Positions 8,542 through 16,533 of a stretch of 64,000 bases of DNA are shown one piece after another. Numbering within the stretch: position 1 is the first letter of the stretch; each line of letters opens with the position of its first letter. Location: contig NZ_JAMGBG010000034.1 in NCBI RefSeq assembly GCF_023516595.1, forward strand, positions 62,001 to 126,000. The letters run 5' to 3'. The DNA comes from Streptomyces neyagawaensis (GTDB lineage: Bacteria > Actinomycetota > Actinomycetes > Streptomycetales > Streptomycetaceae). Below the pieces are notes generated by a model. The model was not told the origin of the DNA. It ran no database searches and worked only from the letters and a program-made list of their open reading frames with translations. A program made the position numbers and the translations under genes.

Positions 8542-9546
8542 TCAGTGCGCCGGCTCGGCGATGTGCTGCGTGCCGATCCGCTTGCGGAACACCCAGTACG
8601 TCCAACCCTGGTAGAGCATCACGATCGGCGTGGCGACGGCCGCACACCAGGTCATGATCTTCAGGGTGTACGGACTCGACGAGGCGTTGGTGACCGTCAG
8701 GCTCCAGTCCTCATTCAGCGAGGACGGCATGACGTTCGGGAAGAGCGTCAGGAAGAGCATCGCGACGGCCGCCACGATGGTGAGACCGGACAGAGCGAAC
8801 GCCCAGCCCTCACGGCCCGCCCGAACGGCGACCAGCGCTGCCACAAGCGCGGCGACCGCGACGATCACCGCGACCAGCGAGGCGCCGTCACCCTTGTCGA
8901 TCTGCGTCCAGAGGAGGAACAGCAGCACCAGTCCCGCCGTCACGGCCCCGACCCTCAGGGCCAGCTTCCGGGCTCGTTCCCTGATGTCCCCGACGGTCTT
9001 GAGCCCGACGAACACCGTCCCGTGGAAGGTGAACAGCGTCAGCGTGACGAGGCCGCCCAGCAGGGCGTACGGGTTCAGCAGGTCGGCGACGCCGCCCACG
9101 TACTCGAAGTCCCGGTCGATCTTGACGCCGCGCACGATGTTGGCGAAGGCCACACCCCATAGGAAGGCGGGCAGCAGCGAGGTCCAGAAGATCGCGGTCT
9201 CCCAGTTGCGCTGCCACTTCTCCTCGGGCCTCTTGGCCCGGTACTCGAAGGCGACACCGCGGACGATCAGGCAGACCAGGATGAGCAGCAGGGGCAGATA
9301 GAACCCGGAGAAGAGCGTGGCGTACCACTCGGGGAAGGCGGCGAAGGTCGCGCCGCCCGCCGAGAGGAGCCACACCTCATTGCCGTCCCAGACGGGCCCG
9401 ATGGTGTTGATGAGGACCCGCTTCTCCGACCGGTTCCGGGCCAGCAGCCGGGTGAGGACACCGACCCCGAAGTCGAAGCCCTCCAAGAAGAAGTAGCCGA
9501 TCCACAGGACCGCGATGGCGACGAACCAGACGTCGTGAAGTTCCAT
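8542..9546 (-). CDS. cydB: Cytochrome bd ubiquinol/menaquinol oxidase subunit II
   Basis: A 334-residue polytopic membrane protein with the CydB hallmarks WIGYFFLEGFDFGVGVL near the N-terminus and the GPVWDGNEVWLL segment. About eight to nine hydrophobic helices follow. With CydA it forms the high-affinity, non-proton-pumping terminal oxidase that reduces oxygen to water using quinol. It begins 20 bp after the cydA stop, so the two are co-transcribed. Expression is expected to follow the Rex operator upstream of cydA. Confidence 0.95.
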   Translation of the reverse strand: MELHDVWFVAIAVLWIGYFFLEGFDFGVGVLTRLLARNRSEKRVLINTIGPVWDGNEVWLLSAGGATFAAFPEWYATLFSGFYLPLLLILVCLIVRGVAFEYRAKRPEEKWQRNWETAIFWTSLLPAFLWGVAFANIVRGVKIDRDFEYVGGVADLLNPYALLGGLVTLTLFTFHGTVFVGLKTVGDIRERARKLALRVGAVTAGLVLLFLLWTQIDKGDGASLVAVIVAVAALVAALVAVRAGREGWAFALSGLTIVAAVAMLFLTLFPNVMPSSLNEDWSLTVTNASSSPYTLKIMTWCAAVATPIVMLYQGWTYWVFRKRIGTQHIAEPAH

Positions 9547-9566
9547 GACTGAGCAGCTCCCTCGGC

Positions 9567-11075
9567 CTAGTACGAGAAGGCCATCGGCTTGTCGGCGTCA
9601 CGGGAGTCGCCGCCGATCTTCGTGGGCGGGTTGAGGTCGGCCTCCGTCAGTTCGGGCGGCCCGGCCTTGACGTACTTCACGAGCAGCTTGACCTCGACGA
9701 CGGCAAGGATCGCGTAGAGCGCGGTGAAGACGATCATCGAGGTGAGGATCTCGCCCTGCGAGACACCGGGGGAGACCGCGTCACGGGTCCGCAGCACGCC
9801 GTAGACGACCCACGGCTGACGTCCCATCTCGGTGAAGATCCAGCCCCAGGAGTTGGCGATCAGCGGGAAGCCCAGGGTGAGGATGGCGATCCGCCAGTAC
9901 CACTTGGTGAGGGTGGGGCCGAGGGCCCGGCCCGGCAGGAGCGAGAGGTGCGGCACCTCGTCGTCGCCGACCCTGAGGTGCTGCGGAAGCAGGAACTTCT
10001 TTCGGGTCAGCCAGAGCCCGACGGCGCCGAGGGCGAACGATGCCATCCCGAAGCCGATCATCCAGCGGAAGCCCCAGTAGGCCACGGGGATGTTGGGCCG
10101 GTAGTCGCCGGGCCCGTACTTCTCCTGCTCGGCCTTGTTGACGTCGTTGATGCCGGGGACGTACGAGCTGAAGTCGTCCTTGGCCAGGAAGGAGAGCAGG
10201 CCCGGGATCTCGATGGCGACCTTGTTGTGGCCCTCGTCGACATCACCGACGGCGAAGACCGAGAAGGGCGCGGGCGCCTCGCCGTCCCAGAGGGCCTCGG
10301 CGGCAGCCATCTTCATGGGCTGCTGCTCGTACATGACCTTGCCCAGCAGGTCGCCGCTGATCGCGGTGAGCATGCCGCCGACGACCACGGTGACCAGGCC
10401 GAGCCGCAGCGAGGTCTTCATCACGGGGATGTGCTTCTTGCGCGTCAGGTGGAACGCGGCGATGCCGACCATGAAGGCGCCGCCGGTGAGGAAGGCCGCC
10501 GAGAGGGTGTGGAAAACCTGGGTGAGCGCCGTGTTCTGGGTCAGCACCAGCCAGAAGTCGGTCAGCTCGGCACGGCCCTTGGCCTCGTTGATGCGGTAGC
10601 CGACGGGGTGCTGCATCCACGAGTTGGCCGCGAGGATGAAGTACGCCGACAGGATCGTGCCGATGGAGACCATCCAAATACAGGCCAGATGGATCTTCTG
10701 GGGCAGCTTGTCCCAGCCGAAGATCCACAGACCGATGAAGGTGGACTCGAAGAAGAAGGCGATCAGCGCCTCGAAGGCGAGCGGAGCACCGAAGACGTCG
10801 CCGACGAAGCGCGAGTAGTCGGACCAGTTCATACCGAACTGGAACTCCTGCACGATGCCGGTGACGACACCCATCGCGATGTTGATCAGGAAGAGCTTGC
10901 CCCAGAACTTGGTGGCCTTGAGGTACTTCTCCTTCCCCGAGCGCACCCAGGCGGTCTGCAGGCCGGCCGTGAGCGCGGCGAGCGAGATCGTGAGCGGGAC
11001 GAAGAGGAAGTGGTAGACGGTCGTGATGCCGAACTGCCATCGCGCCAGTGTCTCCGGCGCCAGAGCGAGGTCCAC
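9567..11075 (-). CDS. cydA: Cytochrome bd ubiquinol/menaquinol oxidase subunit I
   Basis: A 502-residue membrane protein that carries the hemes b558, b595 and d. It shows the N-terminal RWQFGITTVYHFLFVPLTI segment, which has the conserved heme-ligand histidine, the GIVQEFQFGMNWSDYS segment of helix II, and a quinol-binding Q loop between the central helices. The C-terminal GRQPWVVYGVLRTRDAVSP block is typical of CydA. It is first in the minus-strand operon cydA-cydB-cydDC, and a Rex-type operator lies 78 bp upstream of its ATG, as expected for a gene induced when the NADH/NAD ratio rises in low oxygen. Confidence 0.95.
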   Translation of the reverse strand: MDLALAPETLARWQFGITTVYHFLFVPLTISLAALTAGLQTAWVRSGKEKYLKATKFWGKLFLINIAMGVVTGIVQEFQFGMNWSDYSRFVGDVFGAPLAFEALIAFFFESTFIGLWIFGWDKLPQKIHLACIWMVSIGTILSAYFILAANSWMQHPVGYRINEAKGRAELTDFWLVLTQNTALTQVFHTLSAAFLTGGAFMVGIAAFHLTRKKHIPVMKTSLRLGLVTVVVGGMLTAISGDLLGKVMYEQQPMKMAAAEALWDGEAPAPFSVFAVGDVDEGHNKVAIEIPGLLSFLAKDDFSSYVPGINDVNKAEQEKYGPGDYRPNIPVAYWGFRWMIGFGMASFALGAVGLWLTRKKFLLPQHLRVGDDEVPHLSLLPGRALGPTLTKWYWRIAILTLGFPLIANSWGWIFTEMGRQPWVVYGVLRTRDAVSPGVSQGEILTSMIVFTALYAILAVVEVKLLVKYVKAGPPELTEADLNPPTKIGGDSRDADKPMAFSY

Positions 11076-11152
11076 GTCTTCTCCTTACATGCCGTGGCAC
11101 TGCGGCAGTAGCCCCGCCTGTTCCGTACATCACGGGGCAACCGGGACGCGCT

Positions 11153-11168
11153 TGTGAAAGCGTTCACA
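11153..11168. promoter_or_regulatory. Rex operator upstream of cydA
   Basis: The 16-mer TGTGAAAGCGTTCACA matches the Streptomyces Rex operator TGTGAAC-N3-TTCACA with one mismatch. It lies 78 bp upstream of the cydA start, where a repressor would block the promoter. Rex is an NADH/NAD-sensing repressor known to control cydABCD in S. coelicolor. Confidence 0.85.
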
Positions 11169-11285
11169 TTCACAAGCAATTATGCCGCATACCCGTTCGG
11201 GCATCGATGGGCGGGGGGTCCCTCTTCCCGTGCCGATGGTCCCGTGTCGCAAATCCCTAGGTCAGAAATGTGATCAGACACAAAA

Positions 11286-11310
11286 GGGCCCGAGGGGGAA
11301 CCTCGGGCCC
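11286..11310 (-). terminator. Rho-independent terminator of hisC
   Basis: A perfect 10-bp stem (GGGCCCGAGG/CCTCGGGCCC) with a 5-nt loop is followed on the minus strand by a TTTT tract. It lies 56 bp after the hisC stop codon. Confidence 0.85.
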
Positions 11311-11365
11311 GCATCCTTGACAGCCGCCTGGCCGAGGCAGACGAACCGCCCCCGGCCAGAGCTCG

Positions 11366-12445
11366 CTAGAGGTCCTTGCGGAACTCCGCCGTCACCTTCA
11401 GGAAGATGTCGTTCGCCTCGTCCTCGCCGATCGTCACCCGGACACCCTCGCCCGGGAAGGGCCGCACGACGACGCCGGCCCCCTCGCACGCGGCGGCGAA
11501 GTCGACCGTCCGCTCCCCCAGCCGCAGCCACACGAAGTTCGCCTGGGTGTCGGGCACCGTCCAGCCCTGGCCGCGGAGCGACTCGACGACCCGGTTGCGC
11601 TCGCAGACCAGCGAGCCCACCCGCCCGAGAAGCTCGTCCTCGGCACGCAGCGAGGCGACCGCCGCCTCCTGGGCGAGCTGGCTCACCCCGAACGGCACGG
11701 CCGTCTTGCGCAGAGCGGCCGCAACCGGCTCGTGAGCGATCGCGAAACCCACACGGAGGCCCGCGAGCCCGTACGCCTTGGAGAAGGTCCGCAGCACACA
11801 GACGTTCGACCGCTCACGGTAGAACTCGACGCCGTCCGGCACCTCGACATCCCGCACGAACTCGCGGTACGCCTCGTCCAGCACCACCAGCACATCGCTG
11901 GGCACCCGGTCGAGGAACCGCTCCAGCTCGGCCCGGCGGACAGCCGTCCCGGTCGGGTTGTTGGGGTTGCAGACGAAAATAAGCCGGGTCCGGTCGGTGA
12001 TCGCGGCCGCCATCGCGTCCAGGTCGTGCACCTCGCCCGACGTCAGCGGCACCTGCACGGACGTCGCCCCGCTGATCTGCGTGATGATCGGGTACGCCTC
12101 GAACGACCGCCAGGCGTAGATCACCTCGTCGCCCGGCCCCGCGGTCGACTGGATCAGTTGCTGGGCGACACCGACCGAGCCCGTACCCGTGGCCAGGTGC
12201 GTGAGCGGCACCCCGAAGCGGTCCGACAACTCGTTCATCAGCCCGGTGCACGCCATGTCGGGGTACCGGTTGAACGACGCGGCCGCGCCGGTCACGCTCT
12301 CCAGCACGCCGGGCAGCGGCGGATAGGGGTTCTCGTTGGAGGACAGCTTGTACGCCACCGGACCGCCCGCCGCGGCCGGCTTGCCGGGCTTGTAGGTGGG
12401 GATACCCTCCAGCTCGGCTCGCAGCTTGGGGCTCGTCTCGCTCAC
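11366..12445 (-). CDS. hisC: Histidinol-phosphate/aromatic aminotransferase (HisC family)
   Basis: A 359-residue fold-type I PLP enzyme. It has KLSSNENPYPP near the N-terminus, FVCNPNNPTGT, VLDEAYREF and the PLP lysine in TFSKAYGLAGLRVG, with the terminal arginine in VRPFPGEGVRVTIG. HisC converts histidinol phosphate and 2-oxoglutarate to imidazole acetol phosphate and glutamate. This gene stands alone rather than in a his operon, and such stand-alone actinomycete paralogues (Pat) can prefer phenylpyruvate, so the substrate is open. The GTG start at 12445 is chosen because AGGAGG lies 6 to 7 nt upstream; an ATG at 12478 lacks such a site. Confidence 0.88.
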   Translation of the reverse strand: MSETSPKLRAELEGIPTYKPGKPAAAGGPVAYKLSSNENPYPPLPGVLESVTGAAASFNRYPDMACTGLMNELSDRFGVPLTHLATGTGSVGVAQQLIQSTAGPGDEVIYAWRSFEAYPIITQISGATSVQVPLTSGEVHDLDAMAAAITDRTRLIFVCNPNNPTGTAVRRAELERFLDRVPSDVLVVLDEAYREFVRDVEVPDGVEFYRERSNVCVLRTFSKAYGLAGLRVGFAIAHEPVAAALRKTAVPFGVSQLAQEAAVASLRAEDELLGRVGSLVCERNRVVESLRGQGWTVPDTQANFVWLRLGERTVDFAAACEGAGVVVRPFPGEGVRVTIGEDEANDIFLKVTAEFRKDL

Positions 12446-12842
12446 CGCAGTCCTCCTCGTCGACGTAATGCTTCTCACCTTATGAGGATTCGGCGCGCCT
12501 GCGAATGGGTGTGGGCAACGAGGTCCGTCACTGTCGTTTCACCTGCATCACGGGCATCAGCGCACGAAGGGGAACAAAGCGGGGGCGCGCTGCTCACAAA
12601 CGCACGCGCCGGTGGCTCGCGCCGTAGCGCGCATCACCCGTGCAGGTGAGTTGAGACCTCTTCGAAACATGAGCCACTTGGCAGGCTCATGCGTGCCGAC
12701 AAGTAGCGTACTGATATTAGATCGTTCAACTCCCTTGCATTGCAAGGCAATTGGATATGGTTGACCTTGCAGAAACGTACCTGTCAACGGGTGCATATGC
12801 GTCCGCACTACCCCACCGCATGAGCCCTACTATCGGCTCGCC
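12446..12842. other. Divergent intergenic region, hisC / LacI-type regulator
   Basis: This 397-bp gap separates divergent genes and is noticeably richer in AT near 12,700-12,790 than its surroundings. It holds a perfect 15-bp palindrome CCTTGCATTGCAAGG at 12733-12747, a plausible operator for the adjacent LacI-type regulator, and an imperfect GTTGAC-N17-GTCAAC pair at 12760-12788. I find no supportable gene in it. Confidence 0.6.
12733..12747. promoter_or_regulatory. Palindromic operator candidate for the LacI-type regulator
   Basis: CCTTGCA-T-TGCAAGG is a perfect odd palindrome about 95 bp upstream of the regulator start. LacI-family repressors commonly bind odd or even palindromes of this size and regulate themselves. 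Assignment is inferred from position and symmetry. Confidence 0.45.
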
Positions 12843-13955
12843 ATGACAGCAGCAGGGAAGCACCAGGTGAGCCGGGCGGAAACTCCCCGCCGAGGCAGCC
12901 GGTCGGGCCGGGCGGGCATCCGAGACGTGGCCGCCGCCGCCGGGGTCTCCATCACGACCGTTTCCGACGCCCTCAACGGCAAGGGCCGGCTCCCGGACGC
13001 CACCCGACGCCATGTACGCGAGGTCGCGGACCGACTTGGCTACCGCCCTTCGGCGGCGGCTCGAACCCTGAGAACGGGCAAGTCCGGCCTCATCGGCCTG
13101 ACCGTGACCACGTACGGGGATGAACCTTTCACCTTCACCGAGTTCGCGTACTTCGCGGAGATGGCGCGAGCGGCCACCTCGGCCGCGCTCGCCCGGGGCT
13201 ACGCCCTCGTCATCCTGCCCGCGACCTCGCGCCACGACGTGTGGTCCAACGTGGCCCTGGACGGCACGGTGGTCATCGACCCGTCCGACCAGGACCCGGT
13301 GGTCAGTGAGCTGGTCCGCCAGGGATTACCGGTGGTCTCCGACGGCCGCCCGGCCGGAGCCCTGCCGGTCACCGCGTGGGTCGACAACGACCACGAGGCC
13401 GCGGTCCTCGGCATCCTCGACCACCTCGCCGACGCCGGCGCCCGCCGGATCGGCCTCCTCACGGGCACGTCGACGGACACGTACACCCATCTCTCGACGA
13501 CCGCATACCTGCGTTGGTGCGAGCGTGTGGGCCAGGATCCGGTGTACGAGGCCTACCCGGCGCACGATCCGTGCGCGGGAGCCGTCGCAGCCGACCGGCT
13601 GCTGGCCAGGCCCGACCGCCCGGACGCGGTCTACGGCCTCTTCGACCCGAACGGCACCGATCTCCTCGCCGCGGCCCGGCGCTACGGCCTGCGCGTCCCG
13701 GACGACCTGCTCCTCGTGTGCTGCAGCGAGTCCGCCGTGTACGCCACCACGGAGCCGCCGATCACCACGCTCTCGCTGAAGCCGCGCCGGATCGGCACGG
13801 CGGTGGTCCAGCTCCTCATCGACGCCATCGAAGGGGTCGAATCGGACCAACCGGTCGAGCAGGTGATACCGACGGAGCTGATCGTGCGGACCTCGTCCGA
13901 GCGGCGTTCGCCGCGTACGACAGTCAGTCCGCCACGATCACCCGAAGAGGGTTGA
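12843..13955 (+). CDS. LacI-family transcriptional regulator with a TTA codon
   Basis: A 370-residue LacI/GalR regulator. The HTH is IRDVAAAAGVSITTVSDALN (about residues 26-45), the hinge helix follows at PSAAARTLRTGKSG, and a periplasmic-binding-protein-like sensor domain fills the rest, including GLLTGTS and ITTLSLKPRRIG. Codon 162 (13326-13328) is TTA, the rare leucine codon read by bldA tRNA, so translation should be tied to development. The ligand is unknown; the C-terminal domain lacks obvious sugar-specific residues I could read. A strong hairpin terminator follows at 13979-14010. Confidence 0.88.
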   Translation: MTAAGKHQVSRAETPRRGSRSGRAGIRDVAAAAGVSITTVSDALNGKGRLPDATRRHVREVADRLGYRPSAAARTLRTGKSGLIGLTVTTYGDEPFTFTEFAYFAEMARAATSAALARGYALVILPATSRHDVWSNVALDGTVVIDPSDQDPVVSELVRQGLPVVSDGRPAGALPVTAWVDNDHEAAVLGILDHLADAGARRIGLLTGTSTDTYTHLSTTAYLRWCERVGQDPVYEAYPAHDPCAGAVAADRLLARPDRPDAVYGLFDPNGTDLLAAARRYGLRVPDDLLLVCCSESAVYATTEPPITTLSLKPRRIGTAVVQLLIDAIEGVESDQPVEQVIPTELIVRTSSERRSPRTTVSPPRSPEEG

Positions 13956-13978
13956 CGCCCGAGCTGAGGGCCCGAACG

Positions 13979-14010
13979 CGAATTGGGCGGGGAGAGCCCC
14001 GCCCAATTCG
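13979..14010 (+). terminator. Strong hairpin terminator after the LacI-type gene
   Basis: A 14-bp perfect stem (CGAATTGGGCGGGG and its complement) with the 4-nt loop AGAG lies 24 bp after the stop codon. No U-run follows, as is common in Streptomyces. Confidence 0.75.
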
Positions 14011-14171
14011 GGAGAAAACCGTGGTGAACTCGGGCCCCGCGCCATTTCACCACCCCTGGGTCATCACATGGCGCGATCCGCATTCCTATGATGGGCGGAC
14101 GACACCGCGGGCCGCTGCGACCAGGCAGTCCGATGCGGTGCAGATGCGGCGCGATGGTGGTGGAGGGGTCG

Positions 14172-15248
14172 ATGACTCAGGGGGCCGGTCAGGGACCCGA
14201 GGTGCGGACGCCGACGGTGCGTGATTTCCGCGTGCCCGCGTACGTCCACGAGGCCGGTCCGTACGGACACACCACACAGCCCGGCCAGACGGGCGATCCC
14301 GCCGAGACCATGGAGTACCCCGAGGGGTACACCCCCACCCAGCGGGACCTTCCGGTGATCAACCGGGGTGACACCCTTCAGGTGACCATCGACCCGGAGG
14401 CCGTGGCCGCCGAGCAGCCCTCCGGCAGGCCGGGCCCGCTGTTCGTCGTCGGTGACGTGCACGGCTACCTGGACGAGCTGATCGCCGCTCTGCGGGAGAA
14501 GGGCCTCGTCGACGCCGCGGGCAACTGGTCGGCGGGCACCGCCCGACTCTGGTTCCTCGGCGACTTCACCGACCGCGGCCCGGACGGCATCGGTGTCATC
14601 GATCTCGTGATGCGCCTGTCCGCCGAGGCCGCGGCGGCCGGCGGCTACTGCAAGGCCCTCATGGGCAACCACGAGCTGCTGCTGCTCGGCGCCAAGCGCT
14701 TCGGCGACACACCCGTCAACTCGGGCGCCGGCACCGCCACCTTCCAGGCCGCGTGGCTCCTCAACGGCGGCCAGAAGACCGACATGGACCGCCTCCAGGA
14801 CCACCACTTGCAGTGGATGGCCCGCCTCGACGCCATGGAGGAGGTCGACGGCCACCTCCTGGTGCACTCGGACACCACCGCCTACCGCGACTACGGCGAC
14901 TCCATCGAGGCCGTCAACGACACCATCCGCGAGACGATCACCCGCAACGACGCGGACGAGGTCTGGGACCTCTTCCGCAAGTTCACCCGGCGCTTCTCGT
15001 TCCGCGACGAGGGCGGCGCCGACGCCGTGCGCTCCCTGCTCGACGTCTACGGCGGCACACGCATCGTCCATGGCCACAGCCCCATCCCGTATCTCCTGGG
15101 CGAGGTCGGCTCGGAGGACGGCGAGGACGGGGCGGGCCCCTCGGTCGAGGGGCCGTACATCTATGCGGACGGTCTGGCGGTCGCCATGGACGGCGGCGTG
15201 ACGATGGCAGGAAAGCTGCTGGTCCAGCAACTCCCGCTGCAGAGCTGA
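14172..15248 (+). CDS. Calcineurin-like metallophosphoesterase
   Basis: About 358 residues. The metal-binding motifs are all present: GDVHG near residue 93, GDFTDRG, GNHE and the late GHSP. These bind the two metal ions of the serine/threonine phosphatase and Ap4A-hydrolase superfamily. The N-terminal 85 residues are hydrophilic and not part of the domain. The ATG at 14172 follows GGAGGGG and is preferred over ATGs at 14088 and 14154. No membrane segment is seen, so it is probably cytosolic. The substrate could be protein phosphate, dinucleotide or nucleotide. Confidence 0.85.
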   Translation: MTQGAGQGPEVRTPTVRDFRVPAYVHEAGPYGHTTQPGQTGDPAETMEYPEGYTPTQRDLPVINRGDTLQVTIDPEAVAAEQPSGRPGPLFVVGDVHGYLDELIAALREKGLVDAAGNWSAGTARLWFLGDFTDRGPDGIGVIDLVMRLSAEAAAAGGYCKALMGNHELLLLGAKRFGDTPVNSGAGTATFQAAWLLNGGQKTDMDRLQDHHLQWMARLDAMEEVDGHLLVHSDTTAYRDYGDSIEAVNDTIRETITRNDADEVWDLFRKFTRRFSFRDEGGADAVRSLLDVYGGTRIVHGHSPIPYLLGEVGSEDGEDGAGPSVEGPYIYADGLAVAMDGGVTMAGKLLVQQLPLQS

Positions 15249-15431
15249 TCCCCTCTCGGGCCGGCCTCCTCCGTCGAAAGAGTTCGCCGGCCAGGGTCCA
15301 ATTTCTTCAAACCCCCTGTCACCGCCCGCCGTCACCGCTCTACCATCGGCTTATCCGTAGCAGGCTCCCCTCCGTTTCTGCCCGACGGCTCGTCAGCATG
15401 CCGAGCCACAAGCCCTACGGAGCATCGGGGG

Positions 15432-16304
15432 ATGCACATGAACAGCGTTCCGCAGCACCTCCTCAGTGAGGACCGCCAGGAGTACGAGCGGATCCTCGGC
15501 GAGGCGCTGCGCTCCGCGCCGTACCGTCCGGAATTCGCCGCAGGCCTGCAGCGGCTCAACCCCGAACAACTGCGCACCATGGCTCTCAACGCCACGGCCA
15601 TCATCACGGCGGCCGCGGCGACTGAGTACGAGTACTACGTCAAGGCCCGCGACGAACTGCGCAACCCGCCACCGGCCCGCACCACTTCCTCAAGCACGGC
15701 GTCCGGCTCCACCGAGCCCGACGGGACGGCGGTGGGCCTCGTGGCCGCCATGGGCGAGGTCGGCGAGGCCGCCGGAGCGGGCGCGGGTGCCGTGGCCGCC
15801 GTGCTCGCCCCCGTGCTCGCCGGCACCGCCGCGGTGATCTTCCTGCTCGTCGGCTACATCATGAAGGTGCTCGACCCCGATCGGGCGATCGCCGAGACGC
15901 TCCTCACGACCGGTTGGGTCTTCGGCGCGGTCACGGCGGCGGCGATTCTCGTGGCCGCCGTCGGCCTGCTGCTCACCGCCCTGCGCAACGGCGCCACCGC
16001 CCTGGAGGACCGTGGAGCACGCGACGAGTTGAACGAAGAGGTGACCCGCGCCAAGGAGGCATGGCGTGACGCCCTCCTGCAGCGCGGCATCCTGCCGTTC
16101 CTCCGGGACGCCCTGGCCCACCCGGACCCCGCGGTGCTGGGCGAGCCGGACCGGCCGACTCCGCCCAGCCGCATGCCGCACCTGGGCTACAACCGGCCCA
16201 ACTTCACCAGCCCCGGCAGCGGCTCCTCCGGTTCCCGTCCCAGCTTCACCAGCCCGGACTTCAGCAGCCCGGACTTCGGCGGCCCGGAGCACCAGCCGGA
16301 GTGA
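15432..16304 (+). CDS. Hypothetical membrane protein with C-terminal FTSP-type repeats
   Basis: A 290-residue protein that I cannot assign to a family. The N-terminal 80 residues are helical and charged. Two hydrophobic segments follow, one around AAVLAPVLAGTAAVIFLLVG and one around VTAAAILVAAVGLLLTAL, joined by a short loop, so both termini should lie on the same side. The C-terminal 50 residues are Pro/Ser/Gly-rich and carry short repeats (NFTSPGSG, SFTSPDF, SSPDF, GGPE). It starts with ATG at 15432 or 15438. A hairpin terminator follows, so it is probably monocistronic. Confidence 0.65.
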   Translation: MHMNSVPQHLLSEDRQEYERILGEALRSAPYRPEFAAGLQRLNPEQLRTMALNATAIITAAAATEYEYYVKARDELRNPPPARTTSSSTASGSTEPDGTAVGLVAAMGEVGEAAGAGAGAVAAVLAPVLAGTAAVIFLLVGYIMKVLDPDRAIAETLLTTGWVFGAVTAAAILVAAVGLLLTALRNGATALEDRGARDELNEEVTRAKEAWRDALLQRGILPFLRDALAHPDPAVLGEPDRPTPPSRMPHLGYNRPNFTSPGSGSSGSRPSFTSPDFSSPDFGGPEHQPE

Positions 16305-16317
16305 CCCGCCCGGCCCG

Positions 16318-16350
16318 GGCCGCCGCCCGGAACCCACCGGGGCGGCGGCC
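16318..16350 (+). terminator. Hairpin terminator between converging genes
   Basis: An 11-bp perfect stem (GGCCGCCGCCC and its complement) with an 11-nt loop begins 14 bp after the upstream stop codon. It lies in the 229-bp gap before the converging thiC gene and could serve both sides. Confidence 0.6.
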
Positions 16351-16533
16351 GCCTGACGCTCAGCGGTGTCACCCGCACGAGTGCCGGCGGTCGCGTTCGC
16401 CGCGGTCGGCCGACCGCCACGGTCACGCACCCGGCGCCGGCGGCCCGCGTACAGCCGACGGTCAAGGCGGCCCTGTGCCGGTGGAGGGTCCCCACCCGCG
16501 CCACCGCCCGACCGGCTGACGTCTGCGGACTCC

